From assembly GCA_012033205.1 (NCBI GenBank), contig JAAUSO010000018.1:1-64000 (forward strand): 64,000 nucleotides of DNA, written 5' to 3'. Both the position numbers and the translations under genes were made by a program. Shown here piece by piece: positions 18,434-27,794 of this stretch. The notes beneath the pieces were generated by a model. The model saw nothing but the letters and a program-made list of their open reading frames with translations. It made no database searches and was not told where the DNA came from. This stretch comes from Richelia sp. SL_2_1. Lineage in GTDB: Bacteria; Cyanobacteriota; Cyanobacteriia; Cyanobacteriales; Nostocaceae. The first letter of the stretch is position 1; each line of letters starts with the position of its first letter.

Positions 18434-21268
18434 TTGTATGACTCTCTGGTGCTTTTGAGCCTACCGCTCAATGCTTCAAACTCCCAAAAAGTAGCTTGGC
18501 TCAATTGTGTTAACATCAACCAAGAAAAGATGCAGAAATGGGCAGAACACGCACCCATGAATTATCTACATAAATTTCATCTAGTCGAGGCAGAAAAAGC
18601 GCGAGTCTTAGGGCAATTTTTTAAGGCTGAAGAGTTTTACGAGCGAGCGATCGCGGGGGCTACTGAAAATGAGTTTATGCAGGAAGAAGCACTCGCCTAT
18701 GAATTAGCGGCTAAACATTATCTGGCCCGAGGTCGGTCAAAGATTGCCCAAACCTACATGAAAGAGGCGCACTATTGCTACGATCGGTGGGGAGCAACCG
18801 CTAAAGTTAAAGACTTAGAAGACTGCTATCCACAACTCCTCAACACCAACCTGGTTCGGCAATCGAATCCAATCGTGACCGATGAAATGATCCGTCATCC
18901 AACTGCGGCGATCGATTTGGCTGCGGTGATGAAAGTAGCTCAAGCCCTCTCAGAAATGATCCATCTCGATCAATTAATTGCCACGTTGATGCAGGTGGTA
19001 ATCGAAAATGCCGGAGCCGAAACTGGCGCTCTGGTTCTCCTGGAAGAGGATCAACTCACTGTGATGGCTCAATGTAGCGGAAGTAGACAGTATGACATAG
19101 AAAAGCTTGCTGTTGCTGACTGTGCAACGATTCCTGTCTCCGTCATTCACTCGGTAGAACGTACTCAAGAAACTTTGGTGCTTGATGCAGTCAGCGAATC
19201 GCCTTTTTCAACCGATCCTTACATTCAAAAGCAACAGACGCGATCGCTTCTCTGTATGCCAATTCTCAAGCAAAATCAGCTGATCGGCATCCTTTATCTA
19301 GAGAACAATCTTAATGCCGGAGTATTTACTAGCGATCGCTTACAAGTCCTCGAACCGTTAATTGCTCAAGCCGCGATTTCTCTAGAAAATGCTCGGTTGT
19401 ATGAACAGCTAGCAGGCTATGCCGAAACACTGGAAAGGAAAGTCGAAGAGCAAATTCAAGCCTTGCAGCAGGAGATCACGGAACGTCAACAAACCGAAGC
19501 CGCATTGAGACAAGGTGAAGCAAATTATCGAAATTTGCTACAAACCGCGAATTCCGTCATCATTCGCTATGATCAGCAAGGACGAATTCACTACATCAAC
19601 GATTATGGGGTAAAACTCCTGGGCTATGAAGAACACGAGATTTTAGGGCGAACTGTATTTGAAACCATCATTCCAGAAGCCGAACTTTCTGGACGCGATA
19701 TTCGACCCGTTGTCCATGATTTACTTCGCAATCCTCAATCGTACCCGCAAACCGACGGTGAAAACCTGTGTCGAGACGGTCGGCGAGTTTGGGTTGCCTG
19801 GTCGAATCAAGCCATCTTGGATGAACAGGGAGATGTCGTTGAAATTTTATCCGTTGGCAATGACATCACCCAGTGCAACCAAGCAAAAGAGGCATTACAA
19901 CGCAGTGAAGCCAAGTTCCGAGCTATCTTTGAAAACTCCCAGGTCGGCATCTTCCGAACCCGCTTCTCGGATGGATTACTTCTTGATGCCAATCAATGCC
20001 ATGCCAATCTGTTTGGCTTTGATTCACCAGAGGAGATCATTGGGCTTGAACACGTCATAGGCTATTATGCAGATCCCAGCGATCACCAACACCTCATTGA
20101 GTTGCTGAAGCGGGATCGGGAAGTGCGAAGCTTTGAAGTCCAGATGCGAAAACGAGATGGGACATTGTTTTGGGGGCTTTTCTCTCTTTATCTGAATGCA
20201 GGCGATGACTACACCGAAGGGGTGGTTGCAGATATTAGCGATCGCAAACGAGCAGAAGTCGCTCTACAAACGAGTGAAGAACGATTACGTTTAGCATTAA
20301 CCGCTTCAAATCAAGGACTCTACGATCTCAATATCAAAACTGGAGAAATCGTGGTTAACCCAGAATACGCTTTAATGCTGGGCTACGATCCAGCAACATT
20401 TCATGTGACCAAATCTAAGTGGATTGAGAGTTTGCATCCTGACGACAGAGAATCAGCGATTGCAACTTACAATGCTTGTATTACTGGAGAAGTCCCCAAC
20501 TATCAAGCAGAGTATCGCCTGCGTACCCAGGATGGTCAGTGGAAATGGATTCTTTCTGTCGGCAAAATTGTTGCCTGGAATGAATTTGGTGAACCCATCC
20601 GAGCTTTGGGAGTTTATAGGGATATCGACGATTGCAAACGGGCTGAAGCAGCCTCGATTTTAGAAGAGCGTAACCGCATGGCACGCGAAATTCACGACAC
20701 ACTTGCTCAGGCGTTTACGGGCATTCTGGCTCAGGTAGGAGCTGCAAACCAGGTGCTAACAGATGATTTAGAAACAACTCAGGCACACCTAGACCTGATC
20801 AAAGAATTGGCACGAACTGGACTGTCTGAAGCGCGGCGATCGGTCGTTGCGCTGCGTCCTCAGCTTTTGGAGGAGGGCAGTTTACAGAGCGCTCTCCATC
20901 GCCTCGTTGCTCAAACCAGGGCTACCGCAACTGATACCACTTTGTATGATGAGATTAAGGGTGTGGTGTATGCTCTACCCACTGAAGTCGAGAATAACCT
21001 ACTGCGAATTGGGCAGGAAGCATTAACTAATGCGATTAAACACGCGAATGCTGATGAAATCCGAGTGGAGCTAGTCTACGATCGCGATCGATTTTGTTTG
21101 CGCGTGAGAGACAATGGACAGGGCTTTGGAGTTGGGTGTATTCCATGTGCCGAGGGTTTTGGCTTACTGGGCATGAGCGAACGGGCAGAGCGCATCGGCG
21201 CACAACTGACAATTAAGAGTCAACCTGGACAAGGAACAGAAATTATTGTCACCGTCGATCGGGAGTAG
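18434..21268 (+). CDS. GAF/PAS multi-sensor histidine kinase, 5'-truncated
   Basis: 944 residues from TTG 18,434. The first 140 residues (VAWLNCVNINQEKMQKWAEH, helical repeats) are the section that in large cyanobacterial Ser/Thr-kinase/AAA/GAF histidine kinases links the ATPase to the GAF domain; the roughly 1,000 residues expected before it are absent. Then come GAF (about 150-305), a coiled coil (about 310-360), three PAS/PAC domains (about 362-480, 490-605, 612-735), HisKA_3 with phosphate-accepting His754 in REIHDTLAQ, and HATPase_c with DNGQGFG near 893. The stop is one base before the ATG of the response regulator, so both are co-transcribed. Loss of the front probably changed the input, but all transmitter motifs are intact. 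Confidence 0.85.
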   Translation: MYDSLVLLSLPLNASNSQKVAWLNCVNINQEKMQKWAEHAPMNYLHKFHLVEAEKARVLGQFFKAEEFYERAIAGATENEFMQEEALAYELAAKHYLARGRSKIAQTYMKEAHYCYDRWGATAKVKDLEDCYPQLLNTNLVRQSNPIVTDEMIRHPTAAIDLAAVMKVAQALSEMIHLDQLIATLMQVVIENAGAETGALVLLEEDQLTVMAQCSGSRQYDIEKLAVADCATIPVSVIHSVERTQETLVLDAVSESPFSTDPYIQKQQTRSLLCMPILKQNQLIGILYLENNLNAGVFTSDRLQVLEPLIAQAAISLENARLYEQLAGYAETLERKVEEQIQALQQEITERQQTEAALRQGEANYRNLLQTANSVIIRYDQQGRIHYINDYGVKLLGYEEHEILGRTVFETIIPEAELSGRDIRPVVHDLLRNPQSYPQTDGENLCRDGRRVWVAWSNQAILDEQGDVVEILSVGNDITQCNQAKEALQRSEAKFRAIFENSQVGIFRTRFSDGLLLDANQCHANLFGFDSPEEIIGLEHVIGYYADPSDHQHLIELLKRDREVRSFEVQMRKRDGTLFWGLFSLYLNAGDDYTEGVVADISDRKRAEVALQTSEERLRLALTASNQGLYDLNIKTGEIVVNPEYALMLGYDPATFHVTKSKWIESLHPDDRESAIATYNACITGEVPNYQAEYRLRTQDGQWKWILSVGKIVAWNEFGEPIRALGVYRDIDDCKRAEAASILEERNRMAREIHDTLAQAFTGILAQVGAANQVLTDDLETTQAHLDLIKELARTGLSEARRSVVALRPQLLEEGSLQSALHRLVAQTRATATDTTLYDEIKGVVYALPTEVENNLLRIGQEALTNAIKHANADEIRVELVYDRDRFCLRVRDNGQGFGVGCIPCAEGFGLLGMSERAERIGAQLTIKSQPGQGTEIIVTVDRE

Positions 21269-21269
21269 C

Positions 21270-21905
21270 ATGACGATGAGCCAAGCCACGACCATTCGGG
21301 TTCTGATTGCGGACGATCACGCTATTTTTCGGCAAGGATTAGCCACGATTATCAATCGTGACCCAGAGATGCAGGTGATTGCCCAAGCCGAAAATGGCGA
21401 ACAAGCGATCGCTCTATTTGAGGAATACCAACCGGATGTCACACTGATGGATCTGAGAATGCCTGAAGTGGAAGGAGTTGCCGCCATTGGTGCAATTTGT
21501 GCTACTGCTAAATCTGCTCGAATTATTGTACTGACCACGTATGATAGTGACGAAGATATTTATCGGGGATTGCAGGCAGGTGCAAAAGGATACTTGTTGA
21601 AAGAAACTGAACCTGACGAGCTTCTGAACGCCATTCGTACCGTTCACCGTGGTCAGAAGTATATTCCGCCCGATGTGGGAGCAAAGTTAGTACAGCGCCT
21701 CAGCAATCCAGAACTGAGTGAAAGAGAACTAGAAGTACTCCGCTCACTGGCACAGGGGATGAGTAATGCTGAGATTGCAGCGGCTTTGAGTATCGGTGAA
21801 GGCACGGTTAAATCTCATGTGAATCGGATTTTGAATAAGTTAGATGTCAGCGATCGTACTCAGGCTGTGATTGTTGCCGTTAAGCGCGGCATTGTCAGTT
21901 TATAG
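21270..21905 (+). CDS. NarL/LuxR-type response regulator
   Basis: 211 residues. I chose ATG 21,270, directly after the kinase stop; a longer frame inside the kinase gene has no support. The receiver domain has the acidic pair in IADDHAIF, phospho-acceptor Asp61 in LMDLRMP, Thr in VLTTYDSD and Lys in GYLLKE. The C-terminal LuxR-type helix-turn-helix is LSERELEVLRSLAQGMSNAE through VKSHVNRILNKLDV. HisKA_3 kinases pair with this regulator class, so the two form a two-component system. Its targets may include the detoxification genes that follow on the same strand, which is inference from position. Confidence 0.92.
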   Translation: MTMSQATTIRVLIADDHAIFRQGLATIINRDPEMQVIAQAENGEQAIALFEEYQPDVTLMDLRMPEVEGVAAIGAICATAKSARIIVLTTYDSDEDIYRGLQAGAKGYLLKETEPDELLNAIRTVHRGQKYIPPDVGAKLVQRLSNPELSERELEVLRSLAQGMSNAEIAAALSIGEGTVKSHVNRILNKLDVSDRTQAVIVAVKRGIVSL

Positions 21906-21930
21906 GATGTACTTTCGATAGAATTCGGAT

Positions 21931-21946
21931 TCTAACTTAAGTTAGA
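21931..21946. promoter_or_regulatory. 16-bp perfect palindrome after the response regulator
   Basis: TCTAACTTAAGTTAGA is its own reverse complement. It lies 26 bases after the regulator stop and 200 bases before the first isochorismatase gene. It may be an operator for a dimeric regulator; it lacks the GC-rich stem and T run of a terminator. Confidence 0.35.
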
Positions 21947-22148
21947 GCCAGCCTTCTACTCTACGATAGCATGGTTGCTCTATCAATTTCTACTGTAAAA
22001 ATTTTAACTTGCTATAGACGACAGCTTGAAGGCGATCGCCTATATTGAATTTATGCTGAAAGAAGTTGAGTACTAGAACTGGACACGCCCCAGATAGCTA
22101 GGAAAAAATGACATTAACTGAATTTGAATCAAATAAGGAGACAAACCC

Positions 22149-22826
22149 ATGAGTAAAACCATCGACACAATGATCGATCCCAACGACGCCGTGCTGCTGC
22201 TGATCGATCATCAGAGTGGACTCTTCCAACTTGTGCGTGACATCGAACTCCCAGTCCTCCGCTCCAATGTCACGGCACTTGCCAAGATTTCCCGACTCGC
22301 CAAGATTCCGACCTTCACGACTGCTTCGGTGCCCGATGGTCCCAATGGTCCCCTGATTCCCGAAATCCACCAGCACAATCCTGAGGCGGTTTACATTCCG
22401 CGCACAGGTCAGATTAACGCCTGGGATAACCCAGCTTGGGTAGACGCTATCGAGAAGACCGGGCGAAAAACTCTCCTCATCGCCGGAACTCTCACCAGCG
22501 TCTGTATGGCGTTTCCGACGCTGAGCGCACTGGCCGCTGGTTACAAGGTCTTCACGATCATTGACGCTTCCGGCAACTGGAGCCAGATGGCGACCGACCT
22601 CACTCTGGCCCGCGTCGTCCAGGCGGGAGCCATGCCCATCGACACTTACGCAGTAATCGGCGAACTCATGAACACGTGGAACCGTCCGGACGCAATGGAG
22701 TTTGCCGCTGTCATGGTTGACCTCATGCCGATTTACCGCGTCCTGATGGAGAGCTATGACAAAGCTCAATCTGTGCAACGAGATGGACTAGAGACCAAGC
22801 TCAATCGGCAAATGGCACCTGTGTAA
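22149..22826 (+). CDS. Isochorismatase-fold hydrolase (YcaC-like)
   Basis: 225 residues with the isochorismatase fold: Asp20 in LLLIDHQSG, Lys107 in GRKTLLIAG and nucleophile Cys119 in TLTSVCMAF make the Asp-Lys-Cys triad. The length and PNGPLIPEI region fit the YcaC subgroup, whose substrate is unknown. A good Shine-Dalgarno (AAGGAG) precedes the ATG. The base composition is clearly richer in G+C than the rest of the window (Arg and Val codons ending in C or G), pointing to a foreign origin. It is the first of two such hydrolases in this cassette; the second, at 23,634, is only distantly similar. Confidence 0.88.
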   Translation: MSKTIDTMIDPNDAVLLLIDHQSGLFQLVRDIELPVLRSNVTALAKISRLAKIPTFTTASVPDGPNGPLIPEIHQHNPEAVYIPRTGQINAWDNPAWVDAIEKTGRKTLLIAGTLTSVCMAFPTLSALAAGYKVFTIIDASGNWSQMATDLTLARVVQAGAMPIDTYAVIGELMNTWNRPDAMEFAAVMVDLMPIYRVLMESYDKAQSVQRDGLETKLNRQMAPV

Positions 22827-23044
22827 AAGCACCTAATTGCAACGCACACACACAAAATAAAAAAAGAGAAGGTGAGGAGTTGGTTATCATTTGCTCGCCG
22901 TTGGCGAAACATACGCTAACGCAGCAATTATCGATCTCAAAGTTGTTCAATCACGTTCAAATTGCTGACGCTGGGAATGTTTTGAACATAAGGTTTTTCC
23001 CAGCTTTTTTTGCAAGCTTCTTTGCTTGATACAGATATAGAAAG

Positions 23045-23610
23045 ATGATCGACGACCACAGCCACAGCTCTTTACTTGTGCCAGCTTTAACCCAAGATCA
23101 CATTCAAGGCGTGCTAAGTGCTGTCGTGGTGCTGGTGATGTATGGAGACTATCAATGCCCTAAAAGTGCAGACGTTTACAAGCTGATTAAAGCGATCAAA
23201 CGGGAGCTTAGTGCTGCTTTTGAAGAGGATTATTTATGCTTGATCTTCCGCCATTTTCCGCAAGCACAGATTCATTCTCATGCTCAACGAGCGCCCAAGC
23301 TGCTGAAGCCGCCGCTACCCAAGGACAGTTTTGGTCAATGCACGATACTTTATTTGCCCATCACCAAAGGTTGGAGAACGGTTATCTTGTCGAGTACGCC
23401 AATGATTTAGGGCTTGATATTCCTCAGTTTCTCAAAGAGTTGTCCAAACAAGTGCATGTCGATCGCATCAATCAAGATATCGAGAGCGGAGTACGCAGTG
23501 GAGTTACGGTTGCTCCAGCCTTGTTTATCAATGGCGTTCGATATACCGGACGCTGGAGCAAGGCGCAATTGATGGCAGCCATTGTTTCTGAAAGTCATTA
23601 TGTAAAGTAA
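23045..23610 (+). pseudogene. DsbA-like thioredoxin-fold protein, frameshifted
   Basis: The front part from ATG 23,045 reads VVLVMYGDYQCPKSADVYKL, the start of a DsbA/Thioredoxin_4 domain, up to HSHAQRA. The rear part is in another frame (AEAAATQGQFWSMHDTLFAH ... VAPALFINGVRYTG) and ends at 23,610. The switch lies near 23,290 in GAGCGCCCAAG; one extra base there would join the frames as HAQRAAQAAEAA. The redox site reads CPKS, a single Cys instead of CxxC, as in a subgroup of these proteins. Such genes often sit with oxidoreductase clusters. It is probably inactive unless the shift is a sequencing error. Confidence 0.8.
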
Positions 23611-23633
23611 ACATTGAATGGAGACTTATAGCT

Positions 23634-24299
23634 ATGTCTAAAAATCCAAAAATCGGCCTAGAAGGACTGCTTCGTCCAGAAGATAGCATTCTGGTACTGA
23701 TTGACCACCAGCCTTTCCAGTTCACCAACTTGAACAGCCATGAACCGACGATGATCATTAACAATGTGATTGGTCTTGCCAAATCGGCAAAGGTGTTCAA
23801 CGTACCCACAATCCTGACCAATGTCATGGAAGAAAGAGGGGGGCACATCATCAAGGGACTCCAGGATGTTTTTCCTGATCAAAAACCGATCAACCGCACG
23901 TTCATCAATACCTGGGAAGATCCAAATGTGACAGATGTCGTGAAGAAAAGTGGCCGCAAGCAACTTGTACTTGCTTCGCTTTGGACCGAGATCTGTCTCG
24001 CAATGCCAGCAATCCAGGCGCTGGGTGAGGGGTATGAAGTATTCATCGTGACCGATGCTTCGGGCAGTGTGACTGCGGAAGCTCATGACATGGCGGTTCG
24101 CCGGATGGTTCAGGCGGGTGCAGTTCCAATTAACTGGATGGCTGTACTGGCTGAATGGCAACGTGACTGGGCACGCACAGAAACAGCTGCGGGTGTATCA
24201 GAGATTCTTCTTGAGCATGCCGGTGCGAGTGCAGTGGCTCTTGCATGGGAACTTCAGCTCCTTGCAACACCCCCTTCAGCGCCCTCAGGTGGACATTAG
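23634..24299 (+). CDS. Isochorismatase-fold hydrolase (YcaC-like), second copy
   Basis: 221 residues. VLIDHQPFQFTNLNSH, SGRKQLVLASLWTEICLAMP and IVTDASGSVTAEAHDMAVRR place it in the YcaC branch of the cysteine hydrolase family; Asp, Lys and Cys of the triad are present. It starts 24 bases after the DsbA-like gene stop, with a weak Shine-Dalgarno (GGAG), and is probably in the same transcript. The substrate is unknown; a role in clearing reactive small molecules is inferred from the neighbours. Confidence 0.88.
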   Translation: MSKNPKIGLEGLLRPEDSILVLIDHQPFQFTNLNSHEPTMIINNVIGLAKSAKVFNVPTILTNVMEERGGHIIKGLQDVFPDQKPINRTFINTWEDPNVTDVVKKSGRKQLVLASLWTEICLAMPAIQALGEGYEVFIVTDASGSVTAEAHDMAVRRMVQAGAVPINWMAVLAEWQRDWARTETAAGVSEILLEHAGASAVALAWELQLLATPPSAPSGGH

Positions 24300-24575
24300 G
24301 TGGCAACTTCGATCCGCACGTTCCACGCTGCGTCTTGAAGGCGATCGCACAAGAATCTGACAAAACACCCTAAGAATCTGAAAGAATCTGAAAGAACCCG
24401 AGTATTAGGATGTTGATCGACATGGAATTCATGATTTATCGTTCTATAAACTTAAGGATGCAATACCATCACTACCCAACTAAAGACTAAGAGTAATGCA
24501 AATCTGCATACTTACTCAACCCGGATTGATATTTCAGTCGAAGTGCGATCGCCCAAGAAGTTGCTGAGTTAACGT
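24300..24575. other. Intergenic region between converging genes
   Basis: About 275 bases between the second isochorismatase gene and the 3' end of the HxlR gene. It has two GCGATCGC sites and a short tandem repeat (AGAATCTGA three times, about 24,350-24,390). No gene is visible. Confidence 0.4.
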
Positions 24576-24926
24576 CTAGAGGCGACTTTGGCAATGTTCT
24601 TCTAGATCATCAATAATATCCAGAATTTCAACGAACCGAGAGCCAAAGGCAGTCAACTTATACTCCACGCGGGGCGGAATTTCTGGATAAGCAACTTTCT
24701 CAAGAATACCAAAGTTTACGAGATCTACTAATCGCTCATTCAAAACCTTAGTGGTCAATCCCTCAGTTGCACGAGTCATTGCTCCTGGGCGGTTGATACC
24801 TTGACGAATTAAGCGTAAAACCTCCAGCATCCATTTACAACCAAGAGTATGCTCTACGATATGAGCCACAGTTGGTTGAGAAGCAGGGATTTTTTTTGGC
24901 AAGTTACGGGATTGTGATGACTGCAT
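24576..24926 (-). CDS. HxlR-family winged-helix regulator
   Basis: 116 residues. HTLGCKWMLEVLRLIRQGIN (helices 1-2), LTTKVLNERLVDLVNFGILE (recognition helix) and the wing YPEIPPRVEYKLTAFGSRF are the HxlR/MarR-like layout with one conserved Cys near the start (LGCKW), which in related proteins senses electrophiles or oxidants. It is divergent from the quinone oxidoreductase gene with about 125 bases between starts, the usual arrangement for HxlR regulators and their target enzyme. So it probably controls that gene and itself. Confidence 0.9.
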   Translation of the reverse strand: MQSSQSRNLPKKIPASQPTVAHIVEHTLGCKWMLEVLRLIRQGINRPGAMTRATEGLTTKVLNERLVDLVNFGILEKVAYPEIPPRVEYKLTAFGSRFVEILDIIDDLEEHCQSRL

Positions 24927-25050
24927 TTGCGACTAAACAGTAACTACCTTACTAGATGGTGCTGACTTGCGGGACAAGAAAGAACCATTTACGTTGAGTG
25001 GTATCGAAATACCTTTACGGTTGATTATACAGCAAGGATGGTTAGCAGAG
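24927..25050. promoter_or_regulatory. Divergent promoter region (HxlR / oxidoreductase)
   Basis: The 124 bases between the two divergent start codons must carry both promoters and probably the HxlR binding site. No clean inverted repeat stands out by eye. Confidence 0.4.
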
Positions 25051-26019
25051 ATGGAAAGTATGAAAGCAGCCGTACTGACAACATTTGGTGGTCCTGAGAG
25101 TTTTGAGATTCAAACTGTGCCCAAGCCAATACCAAAACCTAATCAGGTTCTAGTAAGGGTGTGTGCAACATCGATCAATCCAGTTGATTATCAGACTCGC
25201 CGTGGTGATTACAAAGACTTGGTTCGATTACCAGCAATCATCGGAGTTGACATTTCAGGGGTTATTGAGACAGTTGGAGAGTCAGTGACAGACTTTGAGG
25301 TAGGAAACGAAGTTTATTACTCGCCGCAGATTTTTGGAGAATCTGGCAGCTATGCTCAATATCATGTTGCTGATGCAGGGATTGTTGCGCTTAAGCCATC
25401 TAACTTGTCGCACATTGAAGCAGCGTGTTTTCCCCTCGCAGGAGGAACAGCTTGGGATTGTCTAGTGACGAGGGGCAATCTTCAAGTTGGGGAATCAGTT
25501 CTAATTCATGCGGGTGCTGGTGGCGTTGGTTCAATTGCGATTCAACTTGCAAAAGCGATGGGAGCCTATCTTTTTACAACATGCAGTTCTAAAAATTTCG
25601 ATTTTGTCAAAAACCTTGGTGCAGATCGAGCCATTGATTACAAGAACGAAGATTACGCGGAAGTTATTTATCAGGAAACAGATGGGCTAGGTGTTGATTT
25701 AGTTTTGGATACGATCGGTGGGCAAACAATCCAGCGTAGCCCAGAAATTATTCGCCCATTTGGCAGGCTTGTGAGTATTGTAGACACTGAAACGCCGCAA
25801 TCACTCATCGAAGCTTGGGGCAAGAATCTGACTATCCATTTTGTTCTCACGCCACAGTACCGAGCAAAATTAGATGCTTTGATAAAACTAATCGAGCGCA
25901 CTCAGCTTCGCCCCGTCATTGATTCAACGCTGTCCTGGGATCAGGTAATTCAAGCACATCAGCGTCTAGAGCGAGGGGGGACGCAAGGGAAAATTGTGCT
26001 TGAATTTACCAATAGTTAA
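25051..26019 (+). CDS. Zinc-independent quinone oxidoreductase (MDR family)
   Basis: About 322 residues from ATG 25,051 (MESMKAAVLTTFGG); a longer frame to 24,967 adds an unlikely tail that overlaps the promoter. The protein has the GroES-like domain (VGVDISGVIETVG form) and a Rossmann nucleotide site HAGAGGVGSIAIQLAK, as in NADPH:quinone reductases. The zinc ligands of true alcohol dehydrogenases are absent. It reduces quinones or reactive enones with NAD(P)H in the cytoplasm. It is divergent from the HxlR regulator. Confidence 0.9.
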   Translation: MESMKAAVLTTFGGPESFEIQTVPKPIPKPNQVLVRVCATSINPVDYQTRRGDYKDLVRLPAIIGVDISGVIETVGESVTDFEVGNEVYYSPQIFGESGSYAQYHVADAGIVALKPSNLSHIEAACFPLAGGTAWDCLVTRGNLQVGESVLIHAGAGGVGSIAIQLAKAMGAYLFTTCSSKNFDFVKNLGADRAIDYKNEDYAEVIYQETDGLGVDLVLDTIGGQTIQRSPEIIRPFGRLVSIVDTETPQSLIEAWGKNLTIHFVLTPQYRAKLDALIKLIERTQLRPVIDSTLSWDQVIQAHQRLERGGTQGKIVLEFTNS

Positions 26020-26130
26020 ACTGTCCTCACCGATCGCTTTAAATCGTCACCTGAAAAATAGCCCCAAGTAGCACAACTTAAAACATTCGCATTTTCAGTC
26101 AATGCTCGTTGAAACAGAAGGAGCAATTCT

Positions 26131-26859
26131 ATGTCAACTTTCGTCTTGGTTCACGGTGCATGGCACGAGGGTTCTGCTTGGAACGAAGTGATCAAACAGC
26201 TAGAAGCGAAAGGGCATCAAGCGTTTGCTCCCACGATCGCAGATCATGGCAAAGGGGTGAATAAGAACGTCAACCATGCTCAATGTACGCAGTCGATCGT
26301 CGATTACATTGTTGATAAAGACTTAACCGATATCATCCTATTAGGACATAGTTTCGGCGGGACAATTATTGCGAAAGTTGCCGAAGCGATTCCCGATCGC
26401 ATTCGACGGCTCATCTTTTTCGATGCCTTTGTCCTGAATGATGGAGAGAGCCTTAGAGATAACATCCTACCCGACTCTCAAGCGTTATTCGACTCTCAAG
26501 CGAGAGAATCAGACGATAACACGGTGATGCTGCCTTTTGATGTTTGGCGAGAGGCATTTATCAACGATGCCGATATCGAACTGGCTCAATCGAGCTACGG
26601 GCAATTATCGCCTGAACCGTATCAACCGTTCATTGACAAGTTGGACTTGAAGCAGTTTTACTCGCTGCCCATTCCTAAAAGTTACCTCTACTGTACAGAA
26701 GATAATGTCCTCCCTCAAGGCGAACAGTGGGGTTGGCATCCGAGAATGTCTAACCGCTTGGGTCTATTTCGGCTTGTACAAATGCCTGGTAGTCACGAGG
26801 TAATGTTTTCTAACCCGATCGGTTTAGCAGAAAAGATTATTGTGGCAGGGCGCGACTAG
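26131..26859 (+). CDS. Alpha/beta hydrolase (esterase of the SABP2/methylesterase type)
   Basis: 242 residues. FVLVHGAWHEGSAWNEV gives the oxyanion-hole HG motif, LLGHSFGG the nucleophile elbow (Ser), and MPGSHEVMFSNP the catalytic His. The helical cap and length match small plant-type methylesterase/hydroxynitrile-lyase-like hydrolases found in bacteria. A strong Shine-Dalgarno (GAAGGAG) precedes ATG 26,131. The gene follows the oxidoreductase in the same direction by 110 bases. The substrate is unknown. Confidence 0.88.
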   Translation: MSTFVLVHGAWHEGSAWNEVIKQLEAKGHQAFAPTIADHGKGVNKNVNHAQCTQSIVDYIVDKDLTDIILLGHSFGGTIIAKVAEAIPDRIRRLIFFDAFVLNDGESLRDNILPDSQALFDSQARESDDNTVMLPFDVWREAFINDADIELAQSSYGQLSPEPYQPFIDKLDLKQFYSLPIPKSYLYCTEDNVLPQGEQWGWHPRMSNRLGLFRLVQMPGSHEVMFSNPIGLAEKIIVAGRD

Positions 26860-26906
26860 CAGCAGAATTTGCAATTATGTTTATTGATTGAAACAGGAGA
26901 AATAGA

Positions 26907-27662
26907 ATGATACTTCAAGATAAAGTGGCGTTAGTCACTGGTGGAACTTCAGGAATTGGTCGTGCAACTGCGATCGCTTATGCCCAACAACAAGCAAAGG
27001 TGGTGGTGGTTGGTCGTCGAATTGATGAAGGTGAAGAAACGGTTCGATTGATTAAAGAAGCTGGCGGAGAGGCGATTTTTGTGCAAGCAGATGTCACGCA
27101 AGAAGCCGATGTTGAAGCAATGGTTGATAAAGCAGTTGGCGTTTTTGGTCGGTTAGATATTGCCTTTAATAATGCAGGAACTGTCGGCGAAAATCCCTCA
27201 TTGATTGAGCAAACAGAAGCGGAATACGATCGCATGATGAACGTCAATGTCAAAGGCGTTTGGTTGTCGATGAAATATGAAATCGCTCAGATGTTGAAAC
27301 AGGGAAGTGGTGCGATCGTCAATACATCATCTGGGGTTGGAGTCGTTGCACTTCCTACCCAACTCCTCTACACCGCGAGTAAACATGCAGTAGTAGGCTT
27401 AACAAAAGCTGCTGCACTCCAATATGCCAAAGCGGGTATTCGTATCAATGTAGTTGCACCAGCGGCAATCGAAACAGATATGTTTGAAGCAGCTACAGGT
27501 GGACAGGATGAAGTCAAAGCTTACATAGCAGGACTTCACCCGATCGGACGAATTGGAACACCGCTTGAAGTTGCAAATGCAGTCCTGTTTTTATCATCTG
27601 ACCTGGCATCGTTCATAACAGGTGAAACGTTGATGGTAGATGGTGGGTATGTAGCGCAGTAA
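26907..27662 (+). CDS. Short-chain dehydrogenase/reductase (SDR)
   Basis: 251 residues, the classical SDR length. ALVTGGTSGIGRATA is the TGxxxGIG cofactor site, FNNAGTVG the NAG motif, and YTASKHAV the YxxxK catalytic pair with Ser in NTSSGVGVV. GRRIDEG after beta-2 has Arg residues, which favours NADP(H). The C-terminal VDGGYVAQ is that of glucose/sorbitol-type SDRs. It starts 47 bases after the hydrolase with AGGAG before the ATG, so it is probably in one operon with it. Confidence 0.93.
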   Translation: MILQDKVALVTGGTSGIGRATAIAYAQQQAKVVVVGRRIDEGEETVRLIKEAGGEAIFVQADVTQEADVEAMVDKAVGVFGRLDIAFNNAGTVGENPSLIEQTEAEYDRMMNVNVKGVWLSMKYEIAQMLKQGSGAIVNTSSGVGVVALPTQLLYTASKHAVVGLTKAAALQYAKAGIRINVVAPAAIETDMFEAATGGQDEVKAYIAGLHPIGRIGTPLEVANAVLFLSSDLASFITGETLMVDGGYVAQ

Positions 27663-27794
27663 TTGATCGGCAGTGCGAAACGTTGCGCCCCAGTAGCGAT
27701 CGATACCGATAGGTTCTCACACCAACACTGAAGGCGAATCAGGTGTGATGCAGCGAAAAGGGGCGTGTTTGAGTTCTTAAAAAGGAGGTTTGCT

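Noticed and set aside
22098-22778. 226-codon minus-strand frame opposite the first isochorismatase gene
   Set aside because: It is a shadow caused by the G+C-rich codon use of the real gene; no family pattern.
23658-24161. 167-codon minus-strand frame opposite the second isochorismatase gene
   Set aside because: Shadow of the plus-strand gene; product shows no domain and has unlikely composition.
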